Below, in pieces: positions 7,623 through 16,159 of a DNA stretch of 64,000 nucleotides (position 1 is its first letter; every line of letters starts with the position of its first letter). Below the pieces are notes generated by a model. It was given only the letters and a program-made list of their open reading frames with translations. It ran no database searches and was not told where the DNA came from. The position numbers were made by a program, and so were the translations under genes. Origin of the DNA: Bacillus sp. THAF10 (GTDB taxonomy: Bacteria > Bacillota > Bacilli > Bacillales > Bacillaceae_I); NCBI RefSeq assembly GCF_009363695.1, contig NZ_CP045403.1, positions 972,001 through 1,036,000 on the forward strand. Reading direction: 5' to 3'.

Positions 7623-8342
7623 TTGAAGGGTTTAGCATATTTTATGATAGTTGTTTCAATAGGTGCTTTAGTAATCATATCTCAAGAGTATCCTCCTTAT
7701 ATTACAGGTATTGGAACAGTAGTTATTTTGTATCTAACTTACAATTTAAGATTAACTGATAAGTTATCCAAAAGTGATATTATAACCAACTATGTTAAGT
7801 CTTTACCGAATGGAAATTATAATAACGTGTTAAGAAGTGATGTTAAGAAGTTGCAGAAAGAATTACAACTATATTATCGGAAAAGTTATAGTTTCCTGGT
7901 TGTTCATCAGGCAATATCATTTTCAATTGCAGATAAATTTAAGGTAAATACAATACATAATAGTCCCAAAAACGACCTGAGTATAGATAGTATGAGTGGT
8001 CAGGACTTTGAATTGTTGTTAAAAAGGCATTTTGAAGGTGAAGGGTTTAAAGTAACACTTACACCTCTTTCTGGAGATCAAGGTGTAGATTTAATATTGC
8101 AAAAGGACTGGAGAAGGATAGCTGTACAATGCAAAAGGTATAGTATGAAAAATCGTGTAGGTAATTCAGCAATCCAGGAAGTTGCTACGGGTAAACTATA
8201 TTATGATTGTACTGAATGCTGGGTGATCACTACGTCCTACTTTACAAGTCATGCTAGAAACCTTGCGGATAAGGTTGGGGTAAGGTTAATCGATAGAGAT
8301 ATTCTATTTAAAATGGTGAACAATAGAAAGCAAATAATTTAA
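7623..8342 (+). CDS. Membrane-anchored Mrr-like restriction endonuclease
   Basis: A 239-aa protein. Two transmembrane helices occupy about residues 3-20 and 25-40. A linker follows, then an Mrr_cat nuclease domain from about residue 122 (MSGQDFELLLKRHFEGEGFKV). The PD-(D/E)xK core is visible as GDQGVDLILQ and AVQCKRY, the latter giving the QxK end. I chose TTG 7623 because GGAAGGGGG lies 7 bases upstream; ATG 7605 lies inside that site. Two-TM Mrr proteins are common in Bacillus islands and are thought to cut modified or foreign DNA near the membrane. It stands alone. Confidence 0.85.
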   Translation: MKGLAYFMIVVSIGALVIISQEYPPYITGIGTVVILYLTYNLRLTDKLSKSDIITNYVKSLPNGNYNNVLRSDVKKLQKELQLYYRKSYSFLVVHQAISFSIADKFKVNTIHNSPKNDLSIDSMSGQDFELLLKRHFEGEGFKVTLTPLSGDQGVDLILQKDWRRIAVQCKRYSMKNRVGNSAIQEVATGKLYYDCTECWVITTSYFTSHARNLADKVGVRLIDRDILFKMVNNRKQII

Positions 8343-8791
8343 GATAGGGATTAACCCCCTTGATATAGCAAAGTTTATAGAGGTTATTAAGCACATATGT
8401 AGGTGATTATTAAAGGGGGAGACTTTGGGTGGCTGCGATCTTCCTTAATTAGCTTTATATACGTTTAGGAAGTATTTCCGGCGATTCTTGATATTTATTT
8501 TTAATTTGTTTATCCATAAAGAATAGGAAGTATTTTAAATTACTTTTAAGTAGTGATTAACCCACAAAAAAAGATGATTATTCCATCTATAACCTAAGTA
8601 AACATTCCTACCTAAAAAACCGCCACCTAGCATTATTTATGTGCAAATTTGGTCTAATATTTTTTTTGCTTATAGATGAAATTCACTGATAGCAAAGGCG
8701 GTAAACGGTGTTTTAGGAGTCACGAGGCTGGGTGTATGCACAATTGAACAATAAAATAAGACGACACCTATTATAGTGCCATCCACATCGT
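8343..8791. other. Intergenic region, no gene seen
   Basis: About 450 AT-rich bases between convergent genes. It holds the second copy of the CACATATGTAGGTGATTATT motif (8392-8411) and a distant CCGCC/GGCGG pair (near 8619 and 8695). No reading frame or clear terminator is apparent. Confidence 0.4.
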
Positions 8792-8974
8792 TCAAGCTTC
8801 CAGATCAAGTTTCTGCTTAGAGTATTCCTTTATAATTTCCTCAACTAAAAATTCTGTGTTAAATCTCTTAGGATTTTCCAAATATAAATCTATACAAACT
8901 TTTGTTATTTCCCCTAACGCTAATCGTTTTCTACTACCATCATCCAAATTAAAGCTTTTATAAGTTGACATCAC
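8792..8974 (-). CDS. Small protein coupled to the serine recombinase
   Basis: A 60-aa protein of no known family: one acidic-basic helical block with no cysteines and no membrane segment. Its ATG begins 1 base after the recombinase stop codon, so it is almost certainly translated by coupling and belongs to the same transcript. It might modulate the recombinase or resolve element copies, but nothing in the sequence shows this. Confidence 0.6.
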   Translation of the reverse strand: MMSTYKSFNLDDGSRKRLALGEITKVCIDLYLENPKRFNTEFLVEEIIKEYSKQKLDLEA

Positions 8975-8975
8975 T

Positions 8976-9539
8976 TTAACCTATCTCTTTTACTTTAGTG
9001 TAAATAGTAGAACGTGGCACACCAGTCATTTTTACAATATCATTCACACTTAACCCATTATTAGTCCTGTCTGAATACAACCTTAAAGCCTGTAGAACGT
9101 CTTTATCGTCTCTTCCTTTACGTCCCATATGCTTCCCCTGTGCCTTTGCACGTTCACGACCTTCACGAGTTCTATCATTGATTAAATCCCTTTCAAACTC
9201 TGCAATAGCACCTAACATGGTAAACATTAGCTTTCCTGATGGGGTAGTGAAGTCTATTTGTTCCTTAATGAATACTAATCCTACTTTACGATCCTGCAGC
9301 TCATTAGCTATCTTATGTAAATCAAATGTACTTCTAGCTAATCGATCCAGCTTATAGATTACCAGCTTATCTCCCTCTCTAAGATAGTCCAGTGCTTTAG
9401 CAAGTTCTTCACGGTCACTTTTTGCACCACTTTGTTTCTCCATAAAAATTTTATCGCATCCGTATTCTTTTAATTTTTCCTCTTGTAAAGATAAATCCTG
9501 ATCATTTGTAGAAACACGTCCATATCCTATTAAAGACAT
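8976..9539 (-). CDS. Serine recombinase (resolvase/invertase family)
   Basis: A 187-aa site-specific recombinase. The catalytic domain has the Ser nucleophile in GYGRVSTNDQDLSLQ (residue 10), the arginines in YKLDRLARS, and the long E helix (FTMLGAIAEFERDLINDRTREG). A C-terminal Hin-like helix-turn-helix follows (LSVNDIVKMTGVPRSTIYTKV). Length is normal for Tn3 resolvase or DNA invertase types. GGGGGAA precedes the ATG. It may resolve element multimers or invert a segment; no obvious inverted recombination sites were found. It is the first of a two-gene minus-strand unit. Confidence 0.92.
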   Translation of the reverse strand: MSLIGYGRVSTNDQDLSLQEEKLKEYGCDKIFMEKQSGAKSDREELAKALDYLREGDKLVIYKLDRLARSTFDLHKIANELQDRKVGLVFIKEQIDFTTPSGKLMFTMLGAIAEFERDLINDRTREGRERAKAQGKHMGRKGRDDKDVLQALRLYSDRTNNGLSVNDIVKMTGVPRSTIYTKVKEIG

Positions 9540-9742
9540 TAAAATTCCCCCTATACTATTGTCTTAAAGTCTTAATGACTTCTGTACAAATAATTCTAGA
9601 CTAACTTTTAGACTGCGTCAGGGGGGTTTTTGTTATTTTTTTTTAGAATATCTCTACTTGTCTGGAACTTATGACTTTCTGGACGGTCGATACTGCCACT
9701 TTATTACTAGCTGCAAAGTGAAAACTAAATCCTGGAATGTAG

Positions 9743-9898
9743 CTAAACTCTCGGTTCTGCTTCATCTAACAATCGTAAAATATTAGTTAAATCTTTAGCT
9801 GCTTTTTCTTTTGTATAAATCTCATCATCTGAAAGCATTCCAATGATCGGTATGAGTTTAGATTTTATTACAATTATATCGTGTTTAAAGTACATCAT
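9743..9898 (-). CDS. Short conserved-looking protein, 51 aa
   Basis: A 51-aa frame starting at ATG 9898 behind a good GGAGGTG ribosome-binding site. It begins MMYFKHDIIVIKSKLIPI and has a charged helical remainder (SDDEIYTKEKAAKDL). No family is recognised. The ribosome-binding site is the main reason to accept it. It lies alone on the minus strand upstream of the recombinase, 200 bases away. Confidence 0.55.
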   Translation of the reverse strand: MMYFKHDIIVIKSKLIPIIGMLSDDEIYTKEKAAKDLTNILRLLDEAEPRV

Positions 9899-9909
9899 AG
9901 AATTCACCT

Positions 9910-10480
9910 CCTAACCAACTTTAGGATTAGGTATGGCGATGAATTTCATGTACACAATTATTCGTTCTGTTGGTTTTCAGTATTATCCGTCAACATACAT
10001 AAAGAATAGGACTTCACAGGCTAAGTTAGTAATCAAATACAATGAGATCAGCGGTACTCAACACCTCCTCAGTAACCAATCACATACCAAGAGATATGAG
10101 AGTAGTTGAGGGAGGTTGATATATCAGCGTTCGTTCGCTATCAAAAGTCACTATCAGAATGGTTGTTCGGTTGAGGGAGGTTAAACCCTTGATCCGCCTG
10201 GGTTCTGCTGCACCGAAGGGTACGGTGGGGGGACGTGGGGGCCTCCCTCCGGTGGACTGCTACCTGAAAAATATATACCACTTTTTAGAAAAGTAGGCTA
10301 CCATAAACTACCACAAGCTAAAGGGGGTGTCCAGGTATTCACGGATCGCTACAAACATTTCCATTAAAAAAATTTTGCGGGATTTTTTTAAGTTTTTTGT
10401 CAGTTTCTGAAAATTTTAAAAGGATTTTAAAGGAATTTCTCTTTTTCTGTCGAATTTATTTTACTTTGGATAGGGGGAGA
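9910..10480. other. 570-base G-rich noncoding region with repeats
   Basis: No gene is seen. GTTGAGGGAGGTT occurs at 10105-10117 and again at 10170-10182. The first copy can pair with CAACACCTCCTCA at about 10059. Around 10200-10260 there is a G-rich tract with GGTGGGGGGACGTGGGGG and a nearby CCTCCCTCCGG, far richer in GC than the rest of the element. A strong ribosome-binding site, AGGGGGAGAGG, ends the region. It could be an origin, a transfer site or a structured RNA; nothing identifies it. Confidence 0.35.
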
Positions 10481-10485
10481 GGACA

Positions 10486-11280
10486 CTGGAACATAATAAA
10501 TTTTCACATAGAGATTTAATATTTATCTTGCTTGTTACAACAATTCCAACACTACTTACTTATGCAGGAACTAGTGATGGTGTCGTAAATTTTTTAGCTT
10601 CAAAAAATATACTTAAAAAAGAGAGTAAAGAAAGTTGGAAAATGTTTTTTTCCATATTAAGTGTTGCTTTACCGACTTTAGTTCTATTGGTAATGTATGA
10701 AGTGAAAAAATGGAGATATCAATCAATGAAGACCCAAAGAGATCTCATACTAGCAGCTCAAAAAGAAGCTGTGTTATCATACATGACAACTACGTATGGA
10801 TTAAACAGTGAATTTAACAATTTGAATATGAGAATTTGGATTGAAGAAAAAAATCCCATTACTAAAATATTTAAATATGGCACAAAATTTAATGACAAAG
10901 TGTTCTTTGTTAAATCAATATCTAATATTAGTAAGGAAGATAATAAAAACAAATTGTATTTTACTGTTAGTCCAAACTTCCAAGGTTTAGTGGGAATATG
11001 TTATAATGATAAAGAAACCACACATATTTCTGATGTCTCAGGCTTTTATAAAAAACATAATTTAAATCCTTACCAAAAGAAGTTGGTAAGTGACACAAAA
11101 TTTGTTATGTGTGTACCAATTCTTAATGAAAAAAACCAAGTTATTGTAATTTTTTCTTTCGATAGTTTAACTGAAATAGATATACCTAGCCAACATAAAA
11201 AAAATATATATACAACAATTGATTATTTTTGTTTAAACTTATCTAATAATATCCCCGATTTATGGAAAAAGAAAGGGTGA
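10486..11280 (+). CDS. Two-TM protein with C-terminal GAF-like domain
   Basis: A membrane sensor-like protein of about 264 aa. Transmembrane helices lie at about residues 10-26 and 52-70. A basic juxtamembrane helix and then a GAF-like fold follow (FQGLVGICYNDKETTHISD through VMCVPILNEKNQVIVIFSFDS). No ATG is available at the 5' end. TTG 10528 would cut the first membrane helix and has no ribosome-binding site. CTG 10486 follows GGGGGAGAGG and keeps the helix whole, so I prefer it; this would be a rare start. The 69-aa gene follows at 6 bases. The ligand and role are unknown. Confidence 0.6.
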   Translation: MEHNKFSHRDLIFILLVTTIPTLLTYAGTSDGVVNFLASKNILKKESKESWKMFFSILSVALPTLVLLVMYEVKKWRYQSMKTQRDLILAAQKEAVLSYMTTTYGLNSEFNNLNMRIWIEEKNPITKIFKYGTKFNDKVFFVKSISNISKEDNKNKLYFTVSPNFQGLVGICYNDKETTHISDVSGFYKKHNLNPYQKKLVSDTKFVMCVPILNEKNQVIVIFSFDSLTEIDIPSQHKKNIYTTIDYFCLNLSNNIPDLWKKKG

Positions 11281-11286
11281 TAATCG

Positions 11287-11496
11287 ATGGGTTATAGAAA
11301 TTCAAGGAAATTTGTCACTGGCTTGAAAACATCGTCAACAGTACTTTCTCATGAAGAACAGTTACAAGTAAACACTTTCATTGGTGAAGCCATTATTACC
11401 AACAGTATTAGGCAAAACGCTGAAAAAAAGTTGACAAATCGTAGGCTGCAGAAACTAACCAAAAGATTACAAAGACAATATAAGAATAAAATTTAG
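11287..11496 (+). CDS. Small basic helical protein, 69 aa
   Basis: No family is recognised. The C-terminal 30 residues (NAEKKLTNRRLQKLTKRLQRQYK) form a strongly basic amphipathic helix that could bind nucleic acid or membrane. It is 6 bases after the membrane GAF gene with AAAGGG before the ATG, so the two form one unit closed by a terminator. The pairing suggests a shared task, but the sequence does not say which. Confidence 0.6.
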   Translation: MGYRNSRKFVTGLKTSSTVLSHEEQLQVNTFIGEAIITNSIRQNAEKKLTNRRLQKLTKRLQRQYKNKI

Positions 11497-11499
11497 TCA

Positions 11500-11534
11500 A
11501 CTTGCCATCTTTTATTAAAGGTGGTTTTTTAAAT
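11500..11534 (+). terminator. Terminator of the GAF gene pair
   Basis: CCATCTTT and AAAGGTGG pair around TATT and are followed by six Ts. Confidence 0.8.
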
Positions 11535-11732
11535 TATTTGAAACTTAATTTTATTGGATAAAAATAAATTAGCTTTACATCCATAAATTCTAGGTTATCT
11601 AACTTTATTGTAGAATTGCTTAATCTTATCCTTCTGCATCGTGAAATGGTACTGCCTCTATTAACACTATCTAAGAATTGAAATATTGTTTTGGTTAATT
11701 TATGACCTTAACAGAGTTTTAATTTTAATGTA

Positions 11733-11768
11733 AAAAACCACTGGAACATTTACAGTGGTTTTTACTTC
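11733..11768 (-). terminator. Terminator of the HNH operon
   Basis: AAAAACCACTG and CAGTGGTTTTT form a stem that works in both directions. On the minus strand it closes the operon 14951-11773. Confidence 0.8.
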
Positions 11769-11772
11769 ATCA

Positions 11773-13464
11773 TTATTCTTTGTTGGATTCAAGTTCTAGT
11801 AAATATTTTGATAACTCACGGAGATTGTGAAAGTTACCTTTTGCAAAAATTTGATTATAGCTTTCTACTCTATCTACAATAGTAGGATCGTTAAATATAT
11901 CGTTAATAAAAGTAAGTTGTTTCTCTATTTTTAGTTTTAATTTGTTAAATTCAACTTTTTCTTTTTTGTATTCCTCTTCTTTTTCTAATAAACTTCCTTT
12001 GAGTTCTTTTGTATCTCTAGATAATTTTATAAACTCCTGAAGTTGATTCCACATGTAAGAATCTACGAAAACAGGTTTTTGGTCAGGTAAATCTTTTAAT
12101 TGAATTGAATTGTATATTATCTCAATGATTTGCTTGGAGTTTGCTTCATTTTCTTTCGCTGATTCTATGGCCTTTAAGAAATTATTAAGTTTGTTAAAAT
12201 CATATAGTTTCATCCATTCAGGCATTTCTTCTAAAATTACCTTTTTTCCTATCATAACATCTTCGGTAAGTTTAGTGGCAGTGTTAAAGAACTTAATATC
12301 ATATGCAGTGTTTTTGAGAGATTCTTTGTTTTTTGAAACAATAAATTGTTCATTTTGTTTATAGACTTCCAGAGGATCATAAAAATGTCTCATCATATCA
12401 TCCAATATAAATATATTTTGAATGTTAGCTAAAAATCTCAAGTACATTTCTTTATCTCCTTGTTTTACAAAAGAAGGAAGATCCTCAGTAAGTGCTTTAT
12501 TTATCTCTTCAATAGATAAAAAATGCTTATGATTCATTTTATAACGAATAAAATTTTCGCTTATCATATTTTTTAGTTCCAACATATATGCTTCTGGTAA
12601 ATTAAATTTAGAGTCTATTATGTTAGTAGAAAGCCTTAATATGGAGTCAACCGAATAACATTTAATAAAAGAGTATTCAATTTTAATAGTTATTACTCGT
12701 TTAGCGTCTTCTTTAATAATACGCCATTCATCATCGGTTAGTACTGTAGGTTTTTCACTTTTAAGGATTTGATAAGAATTTAATCCTTCAAAATCATCTT
12801 CAATTGAAATTCGCTTTAAATCGGACTTAATTTTAAATGAAATAAATGTTTTTAATAGTTCAATCCAATCATTCTCACGGAAATAAAAAGGTTTCTTTTT
12901 ATGAATATACTCAATTGATTCAAGTGAAGAAAACACTAGTTTTCTAGTTAAATAATGAATTCTAATATCCCTTAATGAAAAAAACATAATTATAAAATAT
13001 ATAATAGGAAAAAATAAGAGTACTATTAGTCCTATTAAGGAAGTACTTTCTTCATCCAAACCGTTCCTAGCTAGACCATCTTCGCTTTTTATAGTCAATA
13101 CATCTTCATTCAACCCATTTATTGATGTTTCAATAACTAATTGAAAACTCCCTTCAGGAGGAAGTTCAGAATAAACTAATTCAAAAATGTAAGGATACAC
13201 TTCATAAGTATCTTCTGCAGAGTCAGTAACAACCCGAGATTCTAAGATTTCTCCATTGATTTTTACCTGTATGTCGTTAGAAGGCTTGTCTCCTATATTC
13301 TTTACAGTAATTTGTTGAATGTTATTTGTATTTTCATTATTGCTTTCTATAGGTATGTAATCAGATATTGTATATACTAAGTCAGGTTTATTAACATTCA
13401 TATCATAAAGGATGGGAATTATTATTCCAGCGGTAGCGATCAAAATACCTATTAACCATTTCAT
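11773..13464 (-). CDS. Large membrane protein with C-terminal coiled coil
   Basis: A 563-aa protein of no recognised family. A signal-anchor helix lies at about residues 3-21 and an extracytoplasmic beta-rich domain at about 28-135 (conserved-looking ITVKNIGDKPSNDIQVKING, an Ig- or CARDB-like fold). A second transmembrane helix is at about 142-165. A long cytoplasmic helical part ends in a coiled coil at about 480-530. It is the last gene of a tight three-gene operon, starting 2 bases after the HNH reading frame. In that setting it may be the membrane partner or effector of a defence system. This is inference; no catalytic motif is seen. Confidence 0.7.
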   Translation of the reverse strand: MKWLIGILIATAGIIIPILYDMNVNKPDLVYTISDYIPIESNNENTNNIQQITVKNIGDKPSNDIQVKINGEILESRVVTDSAEDTYEVYPYIFELVYSELPPEGSFQLVIETSINGLNEDVLTIKSEDGLARNGLDEESTSLIGLIVLLFFPIIYFIIMFFSLRDIRIHYLTRKLVFSSLESIEYIHKKKPFYFRENDWIELLKTFISFKIKSDLKRISIEDDFEGLNSYQILKSEKPTVLTDDEWRIIKEDAKRVITIKIEYSFIKCYSVDSILRLSTNIIDSKFNLPEAYMLELKNMISENFIRYKMNHKHFLSIEEINKALTEDLPSFVKQGDKEMYLRFLANIQNIFILDDMMRHFYDPLEVYKQNEQFIVSKNKESLKNTAYDIKFFNTATKLTEDVMIGKKVILEEMPEWMKLYDFNKLNNFLKAIESAKENEANSKQIIEIIYNSIQLKDLPDQKPVFVDSYMWNQLQEFIKLSRDTKELKGSLLEKEEEYKKEKVEFNKLKLKIEKQLTFINDIFNDPTIVDRVESYNQIFAKGNFHNLRELSKYLLELESNKE

Positions 13465-13466
13465 GT

Positions 13467-14320
13467 CTAAATTCCTCTCTCTCCAAACTTAATAGCCGTA
13501 TTATATAAAACTTTCAACTCATCAATAGTGTAAGCTGGTTTCTTTCTATGTAACATAGCATGACAATTAGGACAAACAGGACGTAAATCTTTTATTGGAT
13601 CAACTTTATACTCTACTCCAATCTGATTTAATTCCAATAGGTGATGAACATGAATAAAATCATTACCTATATCACCATAAGACTTATAAAAATTGAAATT
13701 GCAGACTGCACACTCGTATCCATAATGATTTAAACATCTCTGTCTTGCAATTGAGTTTCTCTCATATGCATTAACTGATATTGTCTTGAGTCCACCTTCA
13801 TATAATTCTTCCCTTGAAGATACTTCTTCTGGCAGTGGTATGTAATTTGAATCAATAATACTCGGCAGCTCTATATCATAATACTTTAACTTTACAACCT
13901 GGTTAGGAAATGATACTCCTATTTCCTGTGTTGAAATAAACTCTTCCTCTCTATATAACTTAACATCGGTAAGTACTATACATCCTATTTCTCTATTCGA
14001 ATCATCATGTAATATATCATTAACAGAATGTTTAATTGCATATTTGTTTGAACGTCTTCTTAAATCATTCAATGATTTAACACCATTACCATTTCCAAAC
14101 TTGTCCCAAGCATCTTCTATTGAAAGATTTTCGTAATAAACGAATGTACCATAACCACAAATTTTCGGTAGGGTGATTTTAAAAGGAATAAAAATTTATC
14201 ACCTTCTGTTAATTTTTTTATGTTCCAAGGTGTAGGGGTCCAAAAATTAACTGCAGAAGGGATTTCATTATTTAAAAAGAATTCATACCAGTTTTTATCT
14301 GTTGGTGCTATTGCAAACAT
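13467..14320 (-). pseudogene. HNH endonuclease with PUA-like N-terminus, frameshifted
   Basis: This resembles the HNH restriction-type nucleases that begin with a base-recognition-like domain. The N-terminal part (14320 to 14117) has NWYEFFLNNEIPSAVNFW and FLFLLKSPYRK, then leaves frame. The -1 frame continues as CGYGTFVYYENLSIEDAWDKFG into an intact C-terminal part. That part has the HNH core: CAVCNF, FIHVHHLLEL and PVCPNCHAMLHR. The break is at a run of four Ts (plus strand 14162-14165), where one base is missing. It may be a real mutation, slippage or an assembly error. The C-terminal half could still start near 14072. Confidence 0.8.
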
Positions 14321-14324
14321 TTAA

Positions 14325-14951
14325 TTATCTCCTTTTTGGAAAATTGGGTGATATTATTTGGTAAAGGTGATTATTTAATTCAATAATCTTATTGTTCCAT
14401 GCTTTTGCAAAAAGAAGTAACTCAATTTTTTTTACTATCAAACAAATGTCCCTATTTCCAAATAGATCATGATAAATAAAAATATTAAAATTTTGATCAT
14501 CAATGAAATCATTAACTATCCAACCTGCATAATATTTTTTTCCATTTCCAGCATGAATATCATAAGGGTGTATAGCACAGGTAGTTCTAATTTTTTTAAA
14601 ATAGTTATAATCTGTTTCATTAGTAAAATATTCTTTTGTAAAGATATTTTTGGAAGTTAATAAGTCTTTATTATTGATATTAAAATAATCTGTAAGGTGT
14701 TTTATTGCGGAAACTATTGTATCTATTCCCAAGATAAATTGTGCTATATTTATCGTATCTTTATGTCTATTATTTTTATTTGTGTTAATATCCTCAATTT
14801 CATTTACCCATGCTTCAATCCAATCCATGAGAGAACAAATTCGACCCCAATCATCTTTACCGTTTAAATTACTAAAGTTCCGGTAACCATAATCACTGTA
14901 ATTCATTAAGTCTCGAAATTCTGATATATAAAGTGGAGATAACTTTTTCAT
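14325..14951 (-). CDS. Unknown helical protein, first gene of HNH operon
   Basis: A 208-aa, nearly all-helical, soluble protein with no recognised family. KKIRTTCAIHPYDIH near residue 120 has an Arg and His six residues apart, loosely like the catalytic motif of HEPN ribonucleases, but the match is too weak to assign. GGAGG precedes the ATG. Its stop lies 4 bases before the HNH start, so expression is coupled. The divergent DUF4062 gene begins 130 bases away, so both promoters share that space. Confidence 0.6.
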   Translation of the reverse strand: MKKLSPLYISEFRDLMNYSDYGYRNFSNLNGKDDWGRICSLMDWIEAWVNEIEDINTNKNNRHKDTINIAQFILGIDTIVSAIKHLTDYFNINNKDLLTSKNIFTKEYFTNETDYNYFKKIRTTCAIHPYDIHAGNGKKYYAGWIVNDFIDDQNFNIFIYHDLFGNRDICLIVKKIELLLFAKAWNNKIIELNNHLYQIISPNFPKRR

Positions 14952-15084
14952 ATTAGCCTCCGTAATTTAAAGGTATGTATATATTATATGGTAATTAAAG
15001 TAAGATATCTATCCGACATTGTGATAAAATGAATAATAGATTTCTAAATAATAATAATTTTCATAATGAAAGGACTAAGTATTT

Positions 15085-16074
15085 ATGAAAAAGAAGTTAC
15101 AAGTATTTATATCTTCCACTTTTACCGATTTACAAGAAGAACGACAAGCAGCGGTAGAAGCCGTTTTAAATGCTGGTCATATTCCTGCGGGGATGGAACT
15201 ATTTAAATCAGGAGATGTGTCTCAAAAAGAAGTTATTAAAAAATGGATAAATGATTCGGATGTATATATGTTGATTTTAGGTGGTCGATACGGAGTAATT
15301 GATGAGGAAACAGGTATTAGTTATACACATTGGGAGTATGAATACGCTGGTGAAATAGGAAAACCACGTTTTGCTATAATAATACATGAAGAAGCTTTAG
15401 AAAATAAAGTAAAAGAATTAGGATCAAACGTAATAGAAAAAGTAAATTATCCTTTATATGAGAATTTCAGAAAGCTTGTGTTAGAGAAAATATCGAAATT
15501 CTATACTGATAATAAAGATATAAAGTTAGTTATCTATGAGTCACTAAAGGAATTTGAAAGAAGAGAAGATTTAACTGGTTGGATATCGGGAAAAGAGGTC
15601 ACCGAAAACCATAGCCTATTAACTGAAAACTATAATTTGCTTAAAGAAGTTACGGACTTAAAAAAGAAGCTAAATAAAATGGCAACGGACTTGAAAAAGA
15701 AAGATGATATCGAAGGAAATGACTATGAAGAAATACTCAAGGTATTAAAACATAAAGAGGTAGTTATTCCAATTGGAACATTTAATGATGATGAATATGA
15801 TGGAAAAAAAATATCGCTATTTCTGCTATTTATTGTCTTTCAAGATGACTTTACTATTGGGATAACAAATAATGCCAGTAGTATGTCAAAGGTTGAAAAC
15901 TTTCTATTTTATTATGTTGCACCTATACTAATAACTTATGGATTATTAGAGAAAATTAAATTGGCAAATCGGATACAGAGGGTACAAACATCAAAAGCTG
16001 GCTTGAAATTTTTAAAAGTATCAAATAATAATGAGTTCAAACAAAAACAATCTATTCTTGATTCCGCAAAATAA
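15085..16074 (+). CDS. DUF4062-domain protein
   Basis: A 329-aa protein. The N-terminal DUF4062 domain (residues 4-110) opens with QVFISSTFTDLQEERQAA and contains DSDVYMLILGGRYG and SYTHWEYEYA, a Rossmann-like fold related to TIR and SLOG sensors. A helical linker and short coiled coil (about 185-215) lead to an unassigned C-terminal domain. DUF4062 proteins are repeatedly found as sensor modules in NLR-like and phage-defence genes, so a defence role is plausible here. It is divergent from the HNH operon and ends in a strong terminator. Confidence 0.8.
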   Translation: MKKKLQVFISSTFTDLQEERQAAVEAVLNAGHIPAGMELFKSGDVSQKEVIKKWINDSDVYMLILGGRYGVIDEETGISYTHWEYEYAGEIGKPRFAIIIHEEALENKVKELGSNVIEKVNYPLYENFRKLVLEKISKFYTDNKDIKLVIYESLKEFERREDLTGWISGKEVTENHSLLTENYNLLKEVTDLKKKLNKMATDLKKKDDIEGNDYEEILKVLKHKEVVIPIGTFNDDEYDGKKISLFLLFIVFQDDFTIGITNNASSMSKVENFLFYYVAPILITYGLLEKIKLANRIQRVQTSKAGLKFLKVSNNNEFKQKQSILDSAK

Positions 16075-16083
16075 GATATTTAT

Positions 16084-16128
16084 TAGTAAATACACCTGTC
16101 AATTAAATAAGGTGTATTTACTATTTTC
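16084..16128 (+). terminator. Terminator of the DUF4062 gene
   Basis: TAGTAAATACACC and GGTGTATTTACTA pair perfectly over 13 bp and are followed by TTTT. Confidence 0.85.
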
Positions 16129-16159
16129 ATAAAGTCTCTTAATTACGCTGAAATTTTAA

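Noticed and set aside
8976..9539. Invertible segment flanking the serine recombinase
   Set aside because: I looked for inverted copies of a crossover-like site on either side of the gene and found none that stood out.
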